Shown: one piece after another, positions 8,344 to 17,284 of the stretch
Layout: each line of letters begins with the position of its first letter
Position numbering within the stretch: position 1 is the stretch's first letter
Source: Bacteroidia bacterium
GTDB taxonomy: Bacteria; Bacteroidota; Bacteroidia; Cytophagales; Cyclobacteriaceae
NCBI GenBank assembly: GCA_030430675.1
Contig: JAUIKU010000023.1
Location: 1-33,879 of the forward strand
Direction: 5' to 3'
Length of the DNA: 33,879 nucleotides
The notes under the pieces: generated by a model
The model's input: only the letters and a program-made list of their open reading frames with translations
Databases searched by the model: none
Told to the model about the DNA's origin: nothing
Program-made: the position numbers and the translations under genes

Positions 8344-9762
8344 ATGAGACGTTTGGTTATGCTGGCTTTGTCTTCATGGTTGGTTTTTTGTTCATCTCCT
8401 GAACAAACCCGGGAGCAGCCGTTCAGGCCTAATATCATTTATATCTATACGGATCAGCAGCATGCCAATATGATGAGTTGTGCCGGCAACAGCTGGCTCA
8501 GTACTCCAGCCATGGATTACATTGCTGAAAACGGTATTCGGTTTACCAGGGCCTATACCACCAATCCGGTGTGTTCACCGGCCAGGGTGAGTTTGATCAC
8601 CGGACGGTTTGCCAGTGACTTCAGAGACAATGATGGAAATGTGGTGCGTGAAAACCGCGGCAGTATGCGTATTCCGGTGATACCCCAGGAAGTCAGAGAA
8701 ACTACCATTGCCGCTTTTTTAAAACAGGTGGGCTATGACCTGGTTTACGGAGGAAAAGAGCATTTGCCGAAAGGACTGACTCCAACCGAACTGGGCTTTT
8801 ACGACATCACCGATAATGAGCGCTCCGAGTTGGCAGCTAAGACAGTGGAGTATATTGGTCAGCAACATGACCGTCCCTATTTCATGGTGGTTTCTCTGAT
8901 CAATCCGCACGACATCTGTTATATGGCTATCAGGGATCATTCTGACCCGGAAAATCCGCTATTACTTCGCGGCAAAACGGAACTAGAGACGCTTGACTGG
9001 GCACTACAGTACCCTGACAGTGTGACTGAGGAGGTGTTTTATGCCAGGTATTGTCCCCCGGTGCCTCCAAACCTCGAACCCCAGGAAGATGAGCCCCAGG
9101 CCATAAAGAGTATGCTGAATCTTCGTGATTTCAGGGTAAATGCCAGGGAGAATTACACCGACCAGGATTGGCGAAGACACCGGTGGGCCTATTGCCGGCT
9201 CACCGAACGGGTCGATGGTCAGATCCAATTGATTCTTGATGCCTTGAAACAAAGTGGCCAGGAAGAGAATACATTAGTACTGTTCTCCAGCGATCACGGT
9301 GACCTGGACGGTGCCCATCGTATGGAACACAAAACCGCCTTTTATGAAGAGTCCACCAATGTACCCTTCATGGCCATGTGGAAGGGAAGGATTCCTGCTG
9401 GACAGGTAGATTCGGTACACCTGGTATCCAACGGGCTGGATCTATTACCTACTTTATGCGACTATGCAGGGATAGCCGGAGCATCCGACCCCAGGGGCAG
9501 GAGCTTGCGGCCACTGTTTGAGGGCCAACCGGTGGAATGGAGGACCACCCTGGGAGTAGAAAGCGAAATAGGATGGATGGTAGTAGGGCCTGATAAGTTG
9601 AAATATATAAGATACGATATTACCGGCACGGAAGAACGACTCCATGATCTCAGCCGGGACCCTTATGAGAAAACGCATTTTACAGATCACCCCGATTACC
9701 AGGAAAAGATGGATCTGTTGAGGAAAGACCTGGAAGAAACCTGGTTCCGATCTAAGATCTGA
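8344..9762 (+). CDS. sulfatase 1 (formylglycine-dependent, lipoprotein)
   Basis: A type I sulfatase, which removes sulfate esters from sugars after a cysteine is converted to formylglycine. With the ATG at 8344 the protein has 472 residues and begins MRRLVMLALSSWLVFCSS, a lipoprotein signal with Cys at about residue 16. A GTG at 8326, overlapping the previous stop, is an alternative start. The signature CSPAR with Cys77 lies in NPVCSPARVSLITGR. The metal-binding segment near the start is IYTDQQHANM, where one of the usual paired Asp residues is replaced by the DQQH form common in one sulfatase subgroup. SSDHGDLDG holds the second metal ligands. The last codons (RSKI) are encoded inside a heptamer repeat. 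The substrate is not predictable, but the surroundings suggest a sulfated glycan. Confidence 0.93.
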   Translation: MRRLVMLALSSWLVFCSSPEQTREQPFRPNIIYIYTDQQHANMMSCAGNSWLSTPAMDYIAENGIRFTRAYTTNPVCSPARVSLITGRFASDFRDNDGNVVRENRGSMRIPVIPQEVRETTIAAFLKQVGYDLVYGGKEHLPKGLTPTELGFYDITDNERSELAAKTVEYIGQQHDRPYFMVVSLINPHDICYMAIRDHSDPENPLLLRGKTELETLDWALQYPDSVTEEVFYARYCPPVPPNLEPQEDEPQAIKSMLNLRDFRVNARENYTDQDWRRHRWAYCRLTERVDGQIQLILDALKQSGQEENTLVLFSSDHGDLDGAHRMEHKTAFYEESTNVPFMAMWKGRIPAGQVDSVHLVSNGLDLLPTLCDYAGIAGASDPRGRSLRPLFEGQPVEWRTTLGVESEIGWMVVGPDKLKYIRYDITGTEERLHDLSRDPYEKTHFTDHPDYQEKMDLLRKDLEETWFRSKI

Positions 9763-9763
9763 T
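9750..9763. repeat. two heptamers spanning the sulfatase 1 stop codon
   Basis: ATCTAAG followed by ATCTGAT covers the last codons and stop of sulfatase 1. The ATCTAAG unit is the same as in the spacers at 4628 and 28778, so this word recurs at three gene ends in the window. Confidence 0.5.
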
Positions 9764-9769
9764 ATTTCT

Positions 9770-9835
9770 CACACCCACACCCACACCCACACTCACACTC
9801 AAACTCAAACTCACACTCCACCTCACACTCCACCT
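9770..9835. repeat. eleven degenerate tandem hexamers (CACACC/CACACT type)
   Basis: Eleven consecutive 6-base units run without a break: three CACACC, two CACACT, two CAAACT, one CACACT, one CCACCT, one CACACT and one CCACCT. The drift from one unit form to the next suggests growth by copying of neighbouring units. It is just downstream of sulfatase 1 and non-coding. Confidence 0.8.
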
Positions 9836-9941
9836 CAGGACAGTGCATGACACTTTTGGCTCATATTCCAGGTACTTTTAACAACGTACCAGTTCCATAA
9901 ATGTGGTTCAGATTAATCAGTACGGATTAAAACCAAATATT

Positions 9942-10034
9942 ATGTCGGGGTTTTTACTGTTAATTCGGTCGATTTTCGCACTGATCAGTCAGCTTGCTCA
10001 TGTACAGCAATCGGTACAGAATACCGGATATTAG
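9942..10034 (+). CDS. possible 30-residue small protein before a terminator
   Basis: A short frame starts with ATG and encodes MSGFLLLIRSIFALISQLA followed by a polar tail ending NTGY. The first half is hydrophobic enough for a membrane segment. Its stop lies 33 bases before a very strong terminator, the arrangement expected for a small independent gene. Against it: no ribosome-binding signal or promoter is clear, and 30 codons can be open by chance. Confidence 0.2.
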   Translation: MSGFLLLIRSIFALISQLAHVQQSVQNTGY

Positions 10035-10067
10035 AATCTTCGTTAATGGATTAGTTTAGTATAACTC

Positions 10068-10102
10068 GAAAAGCCACTGATGACTCAGTGGCTTTTCTTT
10101 TT
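10068..10102 (+). terminator. rho-independent terminator, perfect 13-bp stem
   Basis: The stem 10068-10080 (GAAAAGCCACTGA) pairs perfectly with 10085-10097 around the 4-base loop TGAC, followed by five T residues. On the plus strand this is a textbook intrinsic terminator. The next start codon is only 36 bases away, so it could also act as an attenuator for the GH-A gene. It also argues against the GTG at 10088 as that gene's start, since this GTG lies inside the stem. Confidence 0.85.
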
Positions 10103-10138
10103 GTTGTCAAAGTTTCATGTGATGCAAATGTACAGGTA

Positions 10139-12640
10139 ATGCGTAAGGCAATCTTTTACCTATTTTATATACTCAGCGTACTGAGCGTGAGCGCTCAAAA
10201 CCTGTGGACCCTTGAATATCCTGAAGATCCGTTCAATGAGGAAGCTATGCTGGATCTGCGCGATCTGAATGAATCGGAAGCCGGTGAGAACGGATTTATC
10301 AGACTTTCTATGAATGGCAGTGGATTTGTGAATGGAAATGGACAGGAGGTTCGTTTCTGGGCGGTAAACGGAGGCGACAATGCCAGTCGCAGGGCCTTCA
10401 GGGCTATGGATGATGAAGAGCTGGCCCGGTTTGCCAGATTTCTGGCCAAAAAAGGGGTAAATATGATACGTTATCACGGTCGTCTTTTTTCAGTATCTGC
10501 GGATATAAATCAAACCAATCGCACCGAAATCGAAGATATTTGGCGGGTGGTAGCAGCCATGAAGGCTGAGGGAATTTATACCACGATCAGTCCTTACTGG
10601 CCGGGTCATGTGGAGAACATTCCACCCTCATGGGACCTGGGAGATTACAGTGGTGAAGTGCAACCATGGGCTTTGATGTATTTTGAACCCAAACTGCAGC
10701 AGGCCTATAAACAGTGGGTGGAAGACCTGTATACTGAAGTTAACCCCCATACCGGACTGGCACTAAAAGATGATCCGGCGGTTGCGCTGATACAAATTAA
10801 AAACGAAGATGGTGTATTCTTCTGGACCATACAGGGCGTAAGACCCTCGCTTCTAAAATTAGTGGAGGAAGGTTTTTACCAATGGCTGATCGATAAATAT
10901 GGCAGCATATCCCAGGCTTATTCCACCTGGAACCAGGTTGTGCTGGATGGAGACGATCCCGACAACGGGCGAATGGGACTGTATATCATTTGGGAGGCCA
11001 CCCAGCAGCAGACTGGGGGCAAGAACCACCGGATAAATGATCAGATGGCCTATTACGCCCATGCACAACGCAGCTTTTATCAGGAGATGTATGATCATTA
11101 CCGGGATATGGGGTGTCAACAATTGATCAACACAGTTAATTGGAAGACAGCGGACCCGGTTAAGCTTTTCGATATTGAACGCTGGACAAATACTGTAGGT
11201 GAAGTTATGGCAGTCAACCGCTATTATGATCCGCAGCATATCGGACCGAACAATGGCTGGCGCATTGAACCCGGACACCAGTACGTCGGTAGTTCGGTAT
11301 TATACAATCCCGATCAGCTGCCCATCAATGTAAAACAGGTAATGGGAAAACCATTCCTGGTAACAGAAAGTGGTTGGAATCTGCCCCATAAGTACCAGGC
11401 GGAAGGCCCTTTTTTGATCGCCGCTTATATGTCATTGACCGGGTTTGATAGTTATTACTGGTTTTCACCGTCGTCAGCTGGTATTGATCCCGAACCATAC
11501 TGGGATTTTGCCAATGTCGACGGTCAGACGCCCATGTTCCGGTGGACAGTATCCACTCCGGGTCAAATGGACATGTTCCCCGCCAATGCGTTGATGTTTA
11601 GAAAAGGCTATATCCAACAGGGAGATGTAATAATTCACGAGGAGCGTACCCTGCAATCGGTTACTAACAGGGAACCCCCTATAATAAGTGAGGAGAATGG
11701 TTTCGATCCAAACCGGGATGACCCGGGATTGGGAGGCGGAGGGGCTGAGACGCTAATATCGTCGTTGGCCTACCTAACCGGACCGGTGGAAGTGGATTAC
11801 CAGGGAAACCCGGGGTCCACTGAAATCTCATCGGCATTGGACCAGCTTATAGACACAGAAAATGGACTGGTCACCAGTGTAACCGGAGAACTGAGCTGGG
11901 ACTATAAAAATGGCATTTGCCTGCTCGACGCACCTGCGGCCCAGGGGGTTTGCGGATTTCCGGGAGATATCGAAAGTTTTGAACTGTCGGATGTAACTAT
12001 TACCTCCGACAATGACTACCTGGTGGTGAATGTAGTTTCTATGGATGAACAACCCATAAAAGAATCGGAGCAAATACTGGTTCAGGTAGGGACTGTCTAC
12101 CGTCCCACCGGTTGGCGAGAGGAGCCCGCCACCTTCGACTATGGGGATCAGACAGTTGAAGGGTATCGCATTACCAACGTCGGCAAAATGCCCTGGCTGG
12201 GAGAAAGATCGTCGGTAACCATTACCTTGAAAAATTCCAAAATTCGCTCCGCCCATGTGCTGGATCAGGCTGGTTATAAGAAGCAGGAGGTTCAAGTTCA
12301 GGAATTGCCTGATGATGCAGTTCGGATTTCTTTACCCGGAGATGCGACCTACCTGATATTAAATACTGACGATCCGGGGATAATAACGTCGGTTACAGCA
12401 GTTGAATGGGAAGAAATTACTGTTTACCCCAATCCCAGCAATGGCTATATTACCTTGATGGTACCGGATTCCATAACTTTTACCCATTTGGAAGTTATCG
12501 ACCCGTCGGGCAGGCTGCTGAAAAAGTGGAAAACACCACAAAGCCAGTATCGGCTGGAGCTGAAAGACGGAGTATACTTCTTAAAAATAAACAATGGGAC
12601 AGCAGTAGTGAAAGTTACCAGAGTGGTAGTCAGAAATTGA
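10139..12640 (+). CDS. large secreted clan GH-A glycoside hydrolase with type IX sorting domain
   Basis: An 833-residue protein from the ATG at 10139 (an in-frame GTG at 10088 lies inside a terminator). It starts with the signal peptide MRKAIFYLFYILSVLSVSAQ. A TIM-barrel hydrolase domain covers about residues 20-520. Glu223 in IQIKNEDG fits the acid/base at the end of strand 4 and Glu410 in LVTESGW fits the nucleophile at strand 7, the clan GH-A pattern of retaining enzymes. Beta-rich accessory regions follow. The C-terminus from about residue 760 (VYPNPSNG, then GVYFLKI and a basic end) is a type A sorting domain for type IX secretion. The product is therefore surface-attached or released. 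I cannot name the GH family; GH42- or GH5-like arrangements are closest. It precedes the hybrid regulator by 71 bases. Confidence 0.85.
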   Translation: MRKAIFYLFYILSVLSVSAQNLWTLEYPEDPFNEEAMLDLRDLNESEAGENGFIRLSMNGSGFVNGNGQEVRFWAVNGGDNASRRAFRAMDDEELARFARFLAKKGVNMIRYHGRLFSVSADINQTNRTEIEDIWRVVAAMKAEGIYTTISPYWPGHVENIPPSWDLGDYSGEVQPWALMYFEPKLQQAYKQWVEDLYTEVNPHTGLALKDDPAVALIQIKNEDGVFFWTIQGVRPSLLKLVEEGFYQWLIDKYGSISQAYSTWNQVVLDGDDPDNGRMGLYIIWEATQQQTGGKNHRINDQMAYYAHAQRSFYQEMYDHYRDMGCQQLINTVNWKTADPVKLFDIERWTNTVGEVMAVNRYYDPQHIGPNNGWRIEPGHQYVGSSVLYNPDQLPINVKQVMGKPFLVTESGWNLPHKYQAEGPFLIAAYMSLTGFDSYYWFSPSSAGIDPEPYWDFANVDGQTPMFRWTVSTPGQMDMFPANALMFRKGYIQQGDVIIHEERTLQSVTNREPPIISEENGFDPNRDDPGLGGGGAETLISSLAYLTGPVEVDYQGNPGSTEISSALDQLIDTENGLVTSVTGELSWDYKNGICLLDAPAAQGVCGFPGDIESFELSDVTITSDNDYLVVNVVSMDEQPIKESEQILVQVGTVYRPTGWREEPATFDYGDQTVEGYRITNVGKMPWLGERSSVTITLKNSKIRSAHVLDQAGYKKQEVQVQELPDDAVRISLPGDATYLILNTDDPGIITSVTAVEWEEITVYPNPSNGYITLMVPDSITFTHLEVIDPSGRLLKKWKTPQSQYRLELKDGVYFLKINNGTAVVKVTRVVVRN

Positions 12641-12654
12641 GTGAGATCTCTTAA

Positions 12655-12674
12655 GTGAGTATGTAAATACTCAC
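12655..12674. other. perfect 8-bp inverted repeat between GH-A gene and regulator
   Basis: GTGAGTAT (12655-12662) pairs exactly with ATACTCAC (12667-12674) around the loop GTAA. No T run follows, so it is a weak terminator at best. Lying 37 bases before the regulator start it could equally be an operator. Nearby words (GTGAG at 12641, TCTCATCAC at 12680) extend the symmetry imperfectly. Confidence 0.4.
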
Positions 12675-12711
12675 AATCTATCTCATCACTTATCAAATTT
12701 TAGTAGATTAT

Positions 12712-15700
12712 ATGTTGAAACAAGCCTGGAAACCGTTGAAATTCGTTCTGCTTTTAATACTTTTTTTATCAACTCTTGCGGTTGGGGCACAGGATGAGCG
12801 ACTAAGAGCAGAGCAGTTTACCACGGAAGACGGACTTACCTCCAATATCATCAGTTCGGTGGTCCAGGATAACCTGGGCTATCTGTGGATGCGCACTGAA
12901 TTTGGTGTTGCTCGTTTCGATGGCTATCAGTTTGAGTCATTTGATTACGATCCCAATAATCCTCAGCGGCCCTTTCAGAAGGTATATGTGAATAATGGAC
13001 TTTTCATGGACCAGCGGGGAAATATATGGCTGAATTATGAAGGCATGGGACTGAGCTTTTACGACTATTCCATAGGACAATTCAGGCATTTCAAACCCGA
13101 CCCGCAGCTGTTGGAATATATCGGAAACTACGATGTGAATTGCTTCTACTCATTATCGGAGGACGAATTGTTAATTGGAACCGACAGGGGCTTATTTAAA
13201 TACAATTACCCGGATGGCCAATTTACCAAGTACCCATTTGAAATCGAGTTACCGGTTAGGAGAATATTTCCCGACAATGTGGGAAACATCTGGATCGGTA
13301 CTGGTTTTTTGAGAAACTATCTCAACGGGTTTGGGGCGTTTCTCTATGAAACTAAATCTGGAGTATTGCATAAAATTGGCAAGGGCGGTGAAAGAATAAA
13401 CGATATATACCAGGATACCAGCGGCAGGATCTGGTTAGCAACCAACCAGGGGATAGGCAGGGTACATGAATATAGTCCGGGCATAACCGATCTTTCGAAT
13501 GCCTACTATTCCATTAAAAGGTATGAACTGAATGACGGGCTTGATGCACAAAGAAACAATTTCGACGCCATTTATGAGTTCAATGATCAGGTTTGGGTTT
13601 CGGGTAACCTGGGAATAGCAAGGATTATGCAAACCGACGGTAAAGATTTTGCCTATAAAATGTATTTGGCGTCAGGTGCAATCGACAATAATTCCAGCAT
13701 TTCTTTTCAAAGGATGATGCATGATAACTCCGGAAATCTATGGGCGATAAGTAATAATGCCAACTATGGATTGATCCGTTACTACCCTGAGACGGATCGA
13801 TTCGATACCAACATTGAGAAGGGGCGGGATTTTGAGATGAATGAAGGCAGGCTTCTTTCCGGTTTTATGGGAAAAGACAATATACTGTGGCTGGGCACTG
13901 AGAGATACGGATTACTTAAGATGGACCTCGAGCAGAAAAGGTTTAAAACCCTGAAAGCTGTAGCAGGTGTGGAGCAACCAAAAGTATCGAATAATATTTT
14001 TTCCATAACTCCGGGGAGGGGGGATGAACTATGGTTGGGAACCGCCGGTGGTGTGGTTCACTACCGCAAAGAACAGGAGCGGTTTCAGGTATTTAACCAA
14101 TCCAACACTCCTATGAACGGGAATGTTATTTATTGTTCACTGGTGGATAGCAAAGGGAATTTGTGGCTGGGACACAATCCGGACCAGGTATCCAAGATCA
14201 ACACTAACACCTGGGAAAACTACCCATTCAAATATGTGATAGATGATGACACCACCGGATTTTATGCCTGGGCAATTTCCGCCATAAAGGAAGATCAGCA
14301 AGGTGATGTTTGGATTGCTTCTCACAGTGGAGGCATTTACCTATGTAGCCAGGGCACTCGTGATTGTGTCAATTACAAATTTATCAGAGACGGTCAGGAC
14401 CTTAGGCTGACTACCAATACTATCGATTTTGACAGTCAACAAAGGTTGTGGATCGGAACTACCTTTGGGTTGTATTATTTGGAGCGGGAATCAGACCAGC
14501 TGGTAGAGTTTGAAGCTTATGAGGGCGAAAAAAAATTCCGGGAGGCGATTACGGTGATATCGGAAAGTTCCTCTGGGTTTTGGCTGGGTACGCAATCCGG
14601 TGGACTGGTTAATCTTAATCTTGAGGAAGGCAGTATTGTGCGTTATACCCTGAAAGATGGATTGCCGGGGAATACTATCAATGGCATTCTCAAGGAAACC
14701 GATAATGTGCTTTGGTTAAGTACTAATCACGGGATAAGCAGGTTCGACATTGTCAATCATAGTTTTACCAACTATTCCATCGATGACGGTCTGCCTACCA
14801 ATAATTTTAACATGAACAGTGCCTATAAAGATCAAAATGGCATCATGTATTTTGGCAGCCTGGATGGAGTAGTTTATTTCAACCCGGAAGACATCCGGCC
14901 AAATCCTTTTCCGGCAATACCAATTATAACCGGAATTCAATTGTTTAACCGCGAGATAAGTGTAGGTGACACCATCAACAAGCAAGTAGTTCTGGAGCAG
15001 CCGGTGCCACTACTGGATAAAATTACCCTGAACCATAAAAACAACATCATCTCTTTTTCATTCGCCAGTATGCACTTTGCTTCACCCGCCAATAACCAAT
15101 ATGCCTATAAACTGGAAAACCTGGAGGAAGACTGGAACTATGTTGATGCCCAGCGTCGGGTGGCCTCCTATACTTCGTTGCCCCACGGAGAATACCTGTT
15201 CAGGTTAAAGGCATCCAATAGTGATGGGGCCTGGAGTGATGAGGCTTCGATGGTCATTATAGTAAATCCTCCGTTTTGGAATACCAACTGGTTCAGGGCA
15301 ATCCTGCTGTTGCTATTGATCTTGCTAACCTACGCATTGTTCCGCATTCGCATACGAACCATTAAAGCCAGGAATATTACCCTGAAGAAATTAGTGGCAG
15401 AAAAAACTGCGGGACTGGCCAGGCAAAATAATAAGATTCAAAAGATGGCGGATCGGTTGCACGAAGCAGACCAATCAAAGCTTAAGTTTTTCATGAATGT
15501 TTCACATGAATTCAGAACACCGCTAACCCTAATACTGGGCCCGGTTTCAAATCTGCTAAAATCTCCCCGGTTAACCAGTACCGAGAAGGAGGACGTACGG
15601 TTAATCGAACGGAACGGATATCGGCTTTTACGGCTTACTAATCAGTTGCTGGATTCAACTGACCTGGACAGGGACACCCTGAAGTTACAGGTTGCCAAAA

Positions 15701-17049
15701 GTGATATTGTGGCCTTCATAAGAGAGATCGCCCGGGCTTTTGAATTCAGGGCGGACAACATGGATATTGATTACCGGTTTGAAGCTAACGTACCCACGGC
15801 ATTAGGATGGTTTGACGGAGATAAGATTGAAAAGATATTGTATAATCTGATATCAAATGCCCTGAAGTTTACCAGGGTCAGGGGAAAGATCCGGGTAAAA
15901 CTAGCTATTGAAAACCATCAGTTGCGCTTGGAGGTGGTGGATAACGGTATTGGTATTGACCAGGCCAAGCTAGACCGCGTTTTTGAACGGTTCTACCAGG
16001 TGGAAGAGACCGATAGGAGACGTATGGGTACCGGTATTGGATTAAACCTGGCCAAGAAGCTGGCAGAAAAACATAAGGGCACCTTAAATGCTACCAGTGT
16101 GGTCGATCAGGGTACAACTTTTATACTGACTATTCCCATAGGCCAGGAAGCTTATGGACCGGATGAGAAAGCAGCAGAGCAGGTGAACGTAACCGACAGA
16201 GCATGGCAAATACAAAAGTTATTTGCCTCGGAATCCAGGACGGATACAGAACCGGTAATTCGTCAGGCTGAAATGGGAATAGTCCTTTTGGTAGAAGACA
16301 GTGTGGATATGAGGGCCTACTTAAAAAACGGCCTAAAATCACACTTTTCGGTAATTGAAGCCACCAATGGAAAGGAAGGGCTCAAGCTTGCCGAAGAGAT
16401 GGTGCCTGATATTATTGTAAGTGATGTAATGATGCCCAAGATGGATGGCATGGAGTTCTGCATGCGTATTAAGGAAAATGACTTATTGAACCATATTCCA
16501 TTGATCTTACTGACGGCAAAGGTAGGGGAACAGAATCAAATGGATGGATATCAGATAGGTGCCGACGATTACTTAACCAAGCCCATCGACTTAAACCTGT
16601 TGAGAGTTAGGATTTATAACCTGATCAAGTCCAGACATGAATTACGAAGTTACTTTACTTCCAGTGCGGAGCTGGTTCCGGATAAACTGGTAAATGATCG
16701 CAAGGATGAGATCTTTCTGGAAAAAGTAGTAAAAATTGTTGAAGCAAACCTGTCGGACCCCAGCCTGAACTACCAGCAGTTTGTCGATGAGCTGGGTATC
16801 AGCAAAACCAGGTTGTATGACAAAATAAATAAACTTAGCGGGTTATCCATCAATTTGTTTATTCGCAGCATCCGATTAAAAATTGCCGCCCGTATGATCA
16901 GGGACGGAGCATATAATATTTCAGAAATTGCCTACAAGGTCGGATTTTCTGATCCGGGTTACTTTTCCAAATGTTTTAAGCAACAATTTAAAGTACCACC
17001 AAAGGAATATTCGGACCAGCAGACCTCGCAGCTGACCATAAAGAGCTAA
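12712..17049 (+). CDS. hybrid two-component system regulator (sensor kinase-receiver-AraC)
   Basis: A 1445-residue one-chain two-component system of the kind that controls glycan-use genes in Bacteroidota. In order: signal peptide or first membrane segment (1-26); a periplasmic sensor of two seven-bladed propellers with repeated NLWLGT/GIARF-type motifs (about 27-770); a Y_Y_Y domain (about 785-855); a membrane helix (860-882); a histidine kinase with His932 in NVSHEFRTPLTLI; an ATPase domain with NLISNALKFT, DNGIGI and GTGIGLNLAKKL; a receiver with phospho-acceptor Asp1238 in VSDVMMPKMDG and Lys in LTKPID; and a C-terminal AraC-type DNA-binding domain (about 1330-1440). All catalytic residues are present. 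It probably senses an oligosaccharide released by neighbouring enzymes and activates their genes; this target is inferred from position only. Confidence 0.97.
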   Translation: MLKQAWKPLKFVLLLILFLSTLAVGAQDERLRAEQFTTEDGLTSNIISSVVQDNLGYLWMRTEFGVARFDGYQFESFDYDPNNPQRPFQKVYVNNGLFMDQRGNIWLNYEGMGLSFYDYSIGQFRHFKPDPQLLEYIGNYDVNCFYSLSEDELLIGTDRGLFKYNYPDGQFTKYPFEIELPVRRIFPDNVGNIWIGTGFLRNYLNGFGAFLYETKSGVLHKIGKGGERINDIYQDTSGRIWLATNQGIGRVHEYSPGITDLSNAYYSIKRYELNDGLDAQRNNFDAIYEFNDQVWVSGNLGIARIMQTDGKDFAYKMYLASGAIDNNSSISFQRMMHDNSGNLWAISNNANYGLIRYYPETDRFDTNIEKGRDFEMNEGRLLSGFMGKDNILWLGTERYGLLKMDLEQKRFKTLKAVAGVEQPKVSNNIFSITPGRGDELWLGTAGGVVHYRKEQERFQVFNQSNTPMNGNVIYCSLVDSKGNLWLGHNPDQVSKINTNTWENYPFKYVIDDDTTGFYAWAISAIKEDQQGDVWIASHSGGIYLCSQGTRDCVNYKFIRDGQDLRLTTNTIDFDSQQRLWIGTTFGLYYLERESDQLVEFEAYEGEKKFREAITVISESSSGFWLGTQSGGLVNLNLEEGSIVRYTLKDGLPGNTINGILKETDNVLWLSTNHGISRFDIVNHSFTNYSIDDGLPTNNFNMNSAYKDQNGIMYFGSLDGVVYFNPEDIRPNPFPAIPIITGIQLFNREISVGDTINKQVVLEQPVPLLDKITLNHKNNIISFSFASMHFASPANNQYAYKLENLEEDWNYVDAQRRVASYTSLPHGEYLFRLKASNSDGAWSDEASMVIIVNPPFWNTNWFRAILLLLLILLTYALFRIRIRTIKARNITLKKLVAEKTAGLARQNNKIQKMADRLHEADQSKLKFFMNVSHEFRTPLTLILGPVSNLLKSPRLTSTEKEDVRLIERNGYRLLRLTNQLLDSTDLDRDTLKLQVAKSDIVAFIREIARAFEFRADNMDIDYRFEANVPTALGWFDGDKIEKILYNLISNALKFTRVRGKIRVKLAIENHQLRLEVVDNGIGIDQAKLDRVFERFYQVEETDRRRMGTGIGLNLAKKLAEKHKGTLNATSVVDQGTTFILTIPIGQEAYGPDEKAAEQVNVTDRAWQIQKLFASESRTDTEPVIRQAEMGIVLLVEDSVDMRAYLKNGLKSHFSVIEATNGKEGLKLAEEMVPDIIVSDVMMPKMDGMEFCMRIKENDLLNHIPLILLTAKVGEQNQMDGYQIGADDYLTKPIDLNLLRVRIYNLIKSRHELRSYFTSSAELVPDKLVNDRKDEIFLEKVVKIVEANLSDPSLNYQQFVDELGISKTRLYDKINKLSGLSINLFIRSIRLKIAARMIRDGAYNISEIAYKVGFSDPGYFSKCFKQQFKVPPKEYSDQQTSQLTIKS

Positions 17050-17061
17050 TGGTTTAGTACA

Positions 17062-17082
17062 ATTATTAAGATTCTTAGTAAT
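17062..17082 (+). terminator. possible AT-rich hairpin after the hybrid regulator
   Basis: ATTATTAAG (17062-17070) can pair with CTTAGTAAT (17074-17082) with one wobble pair and a 3-base loop, 13 bases after the regulator stop. It is AT-rich and followed by mixed T-containing sequence, so termination would be weak. Confidence 0.3.
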
Positions 17083-17101
17083 TAATCTTTAATCCTTAAT
17101 T
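17081..17101. repeat. three tandem heptamers (ATTAATC type)
   Basis: The 7-base units ATTAATC, TTTAATC and CTTAATT follow each other directly downstream of the hybrid regulator gene. They share the core TTAAT and are another member of the 7-base-period spacer repeats. Confidence 0.55.
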
Positions 17102-17219
17102 ACAAGGACCCTCACTTCAACAGGTATACTTGTACCTGGTTCCCAAATCCTGGTATTATTTTCCCAATTCACCCTCCATGGAAATTATTACTACTGGTTA
17201 GTAACCGGTTCTCCGGCAA

Positions 17220-17246
17220 TTGCAATCGATTGAATAGCTTCATTTG
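17220..17246 (+). promoter_or_regulatory. possible Bacteroidota-type promoter
   Basis: TTCATTTG at 17239-17246 differs at one position from the -7 consensus TAnnTTTG, and a TTG at 17220-17222 lies 16 bases upstream, near the expected -33 spacing. It would start transcription just ahead of the 39-residue membrane peptide at 17285. One mismatch and slightly short spacing keep confidence low. Confidence 0.2.
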
Positions 17247-17284
17247 GAATAAGTTAAAGCGGCCTACCAAAACCGAGACTCATA

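Larger units (their letters stand above)
9763..10138. other. 376-base spacer between sulfatase 1 and the GH-A gene
   Basis: This gap contains, in order, a hexamer array (9770-9835), a 30-codon frame (9942-10034) and a perfect hairpin terminator (10068-10102). The terminator is more than 300 bases beyond sulfatase 1 and only 36 bases before the next start codon. It therefore ends either a long 3' tail, a separate short transcript, or a conditional leader of the next gene. Confidence 0.5.

Noticed and set aside
10088-10138. N-terminal extension of the GH-A gene from the GTG at 10088
   Set aside because: The GTG is inside the stem of a strong terminator, and the signal peptide fits the ATG at 10139.
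11828-12295. 155-codon frame on the minus strand
   Set aside because: It is a shadow of the GH-A gene, which is coherent through its sorting domain; the antisense product shows no motif.
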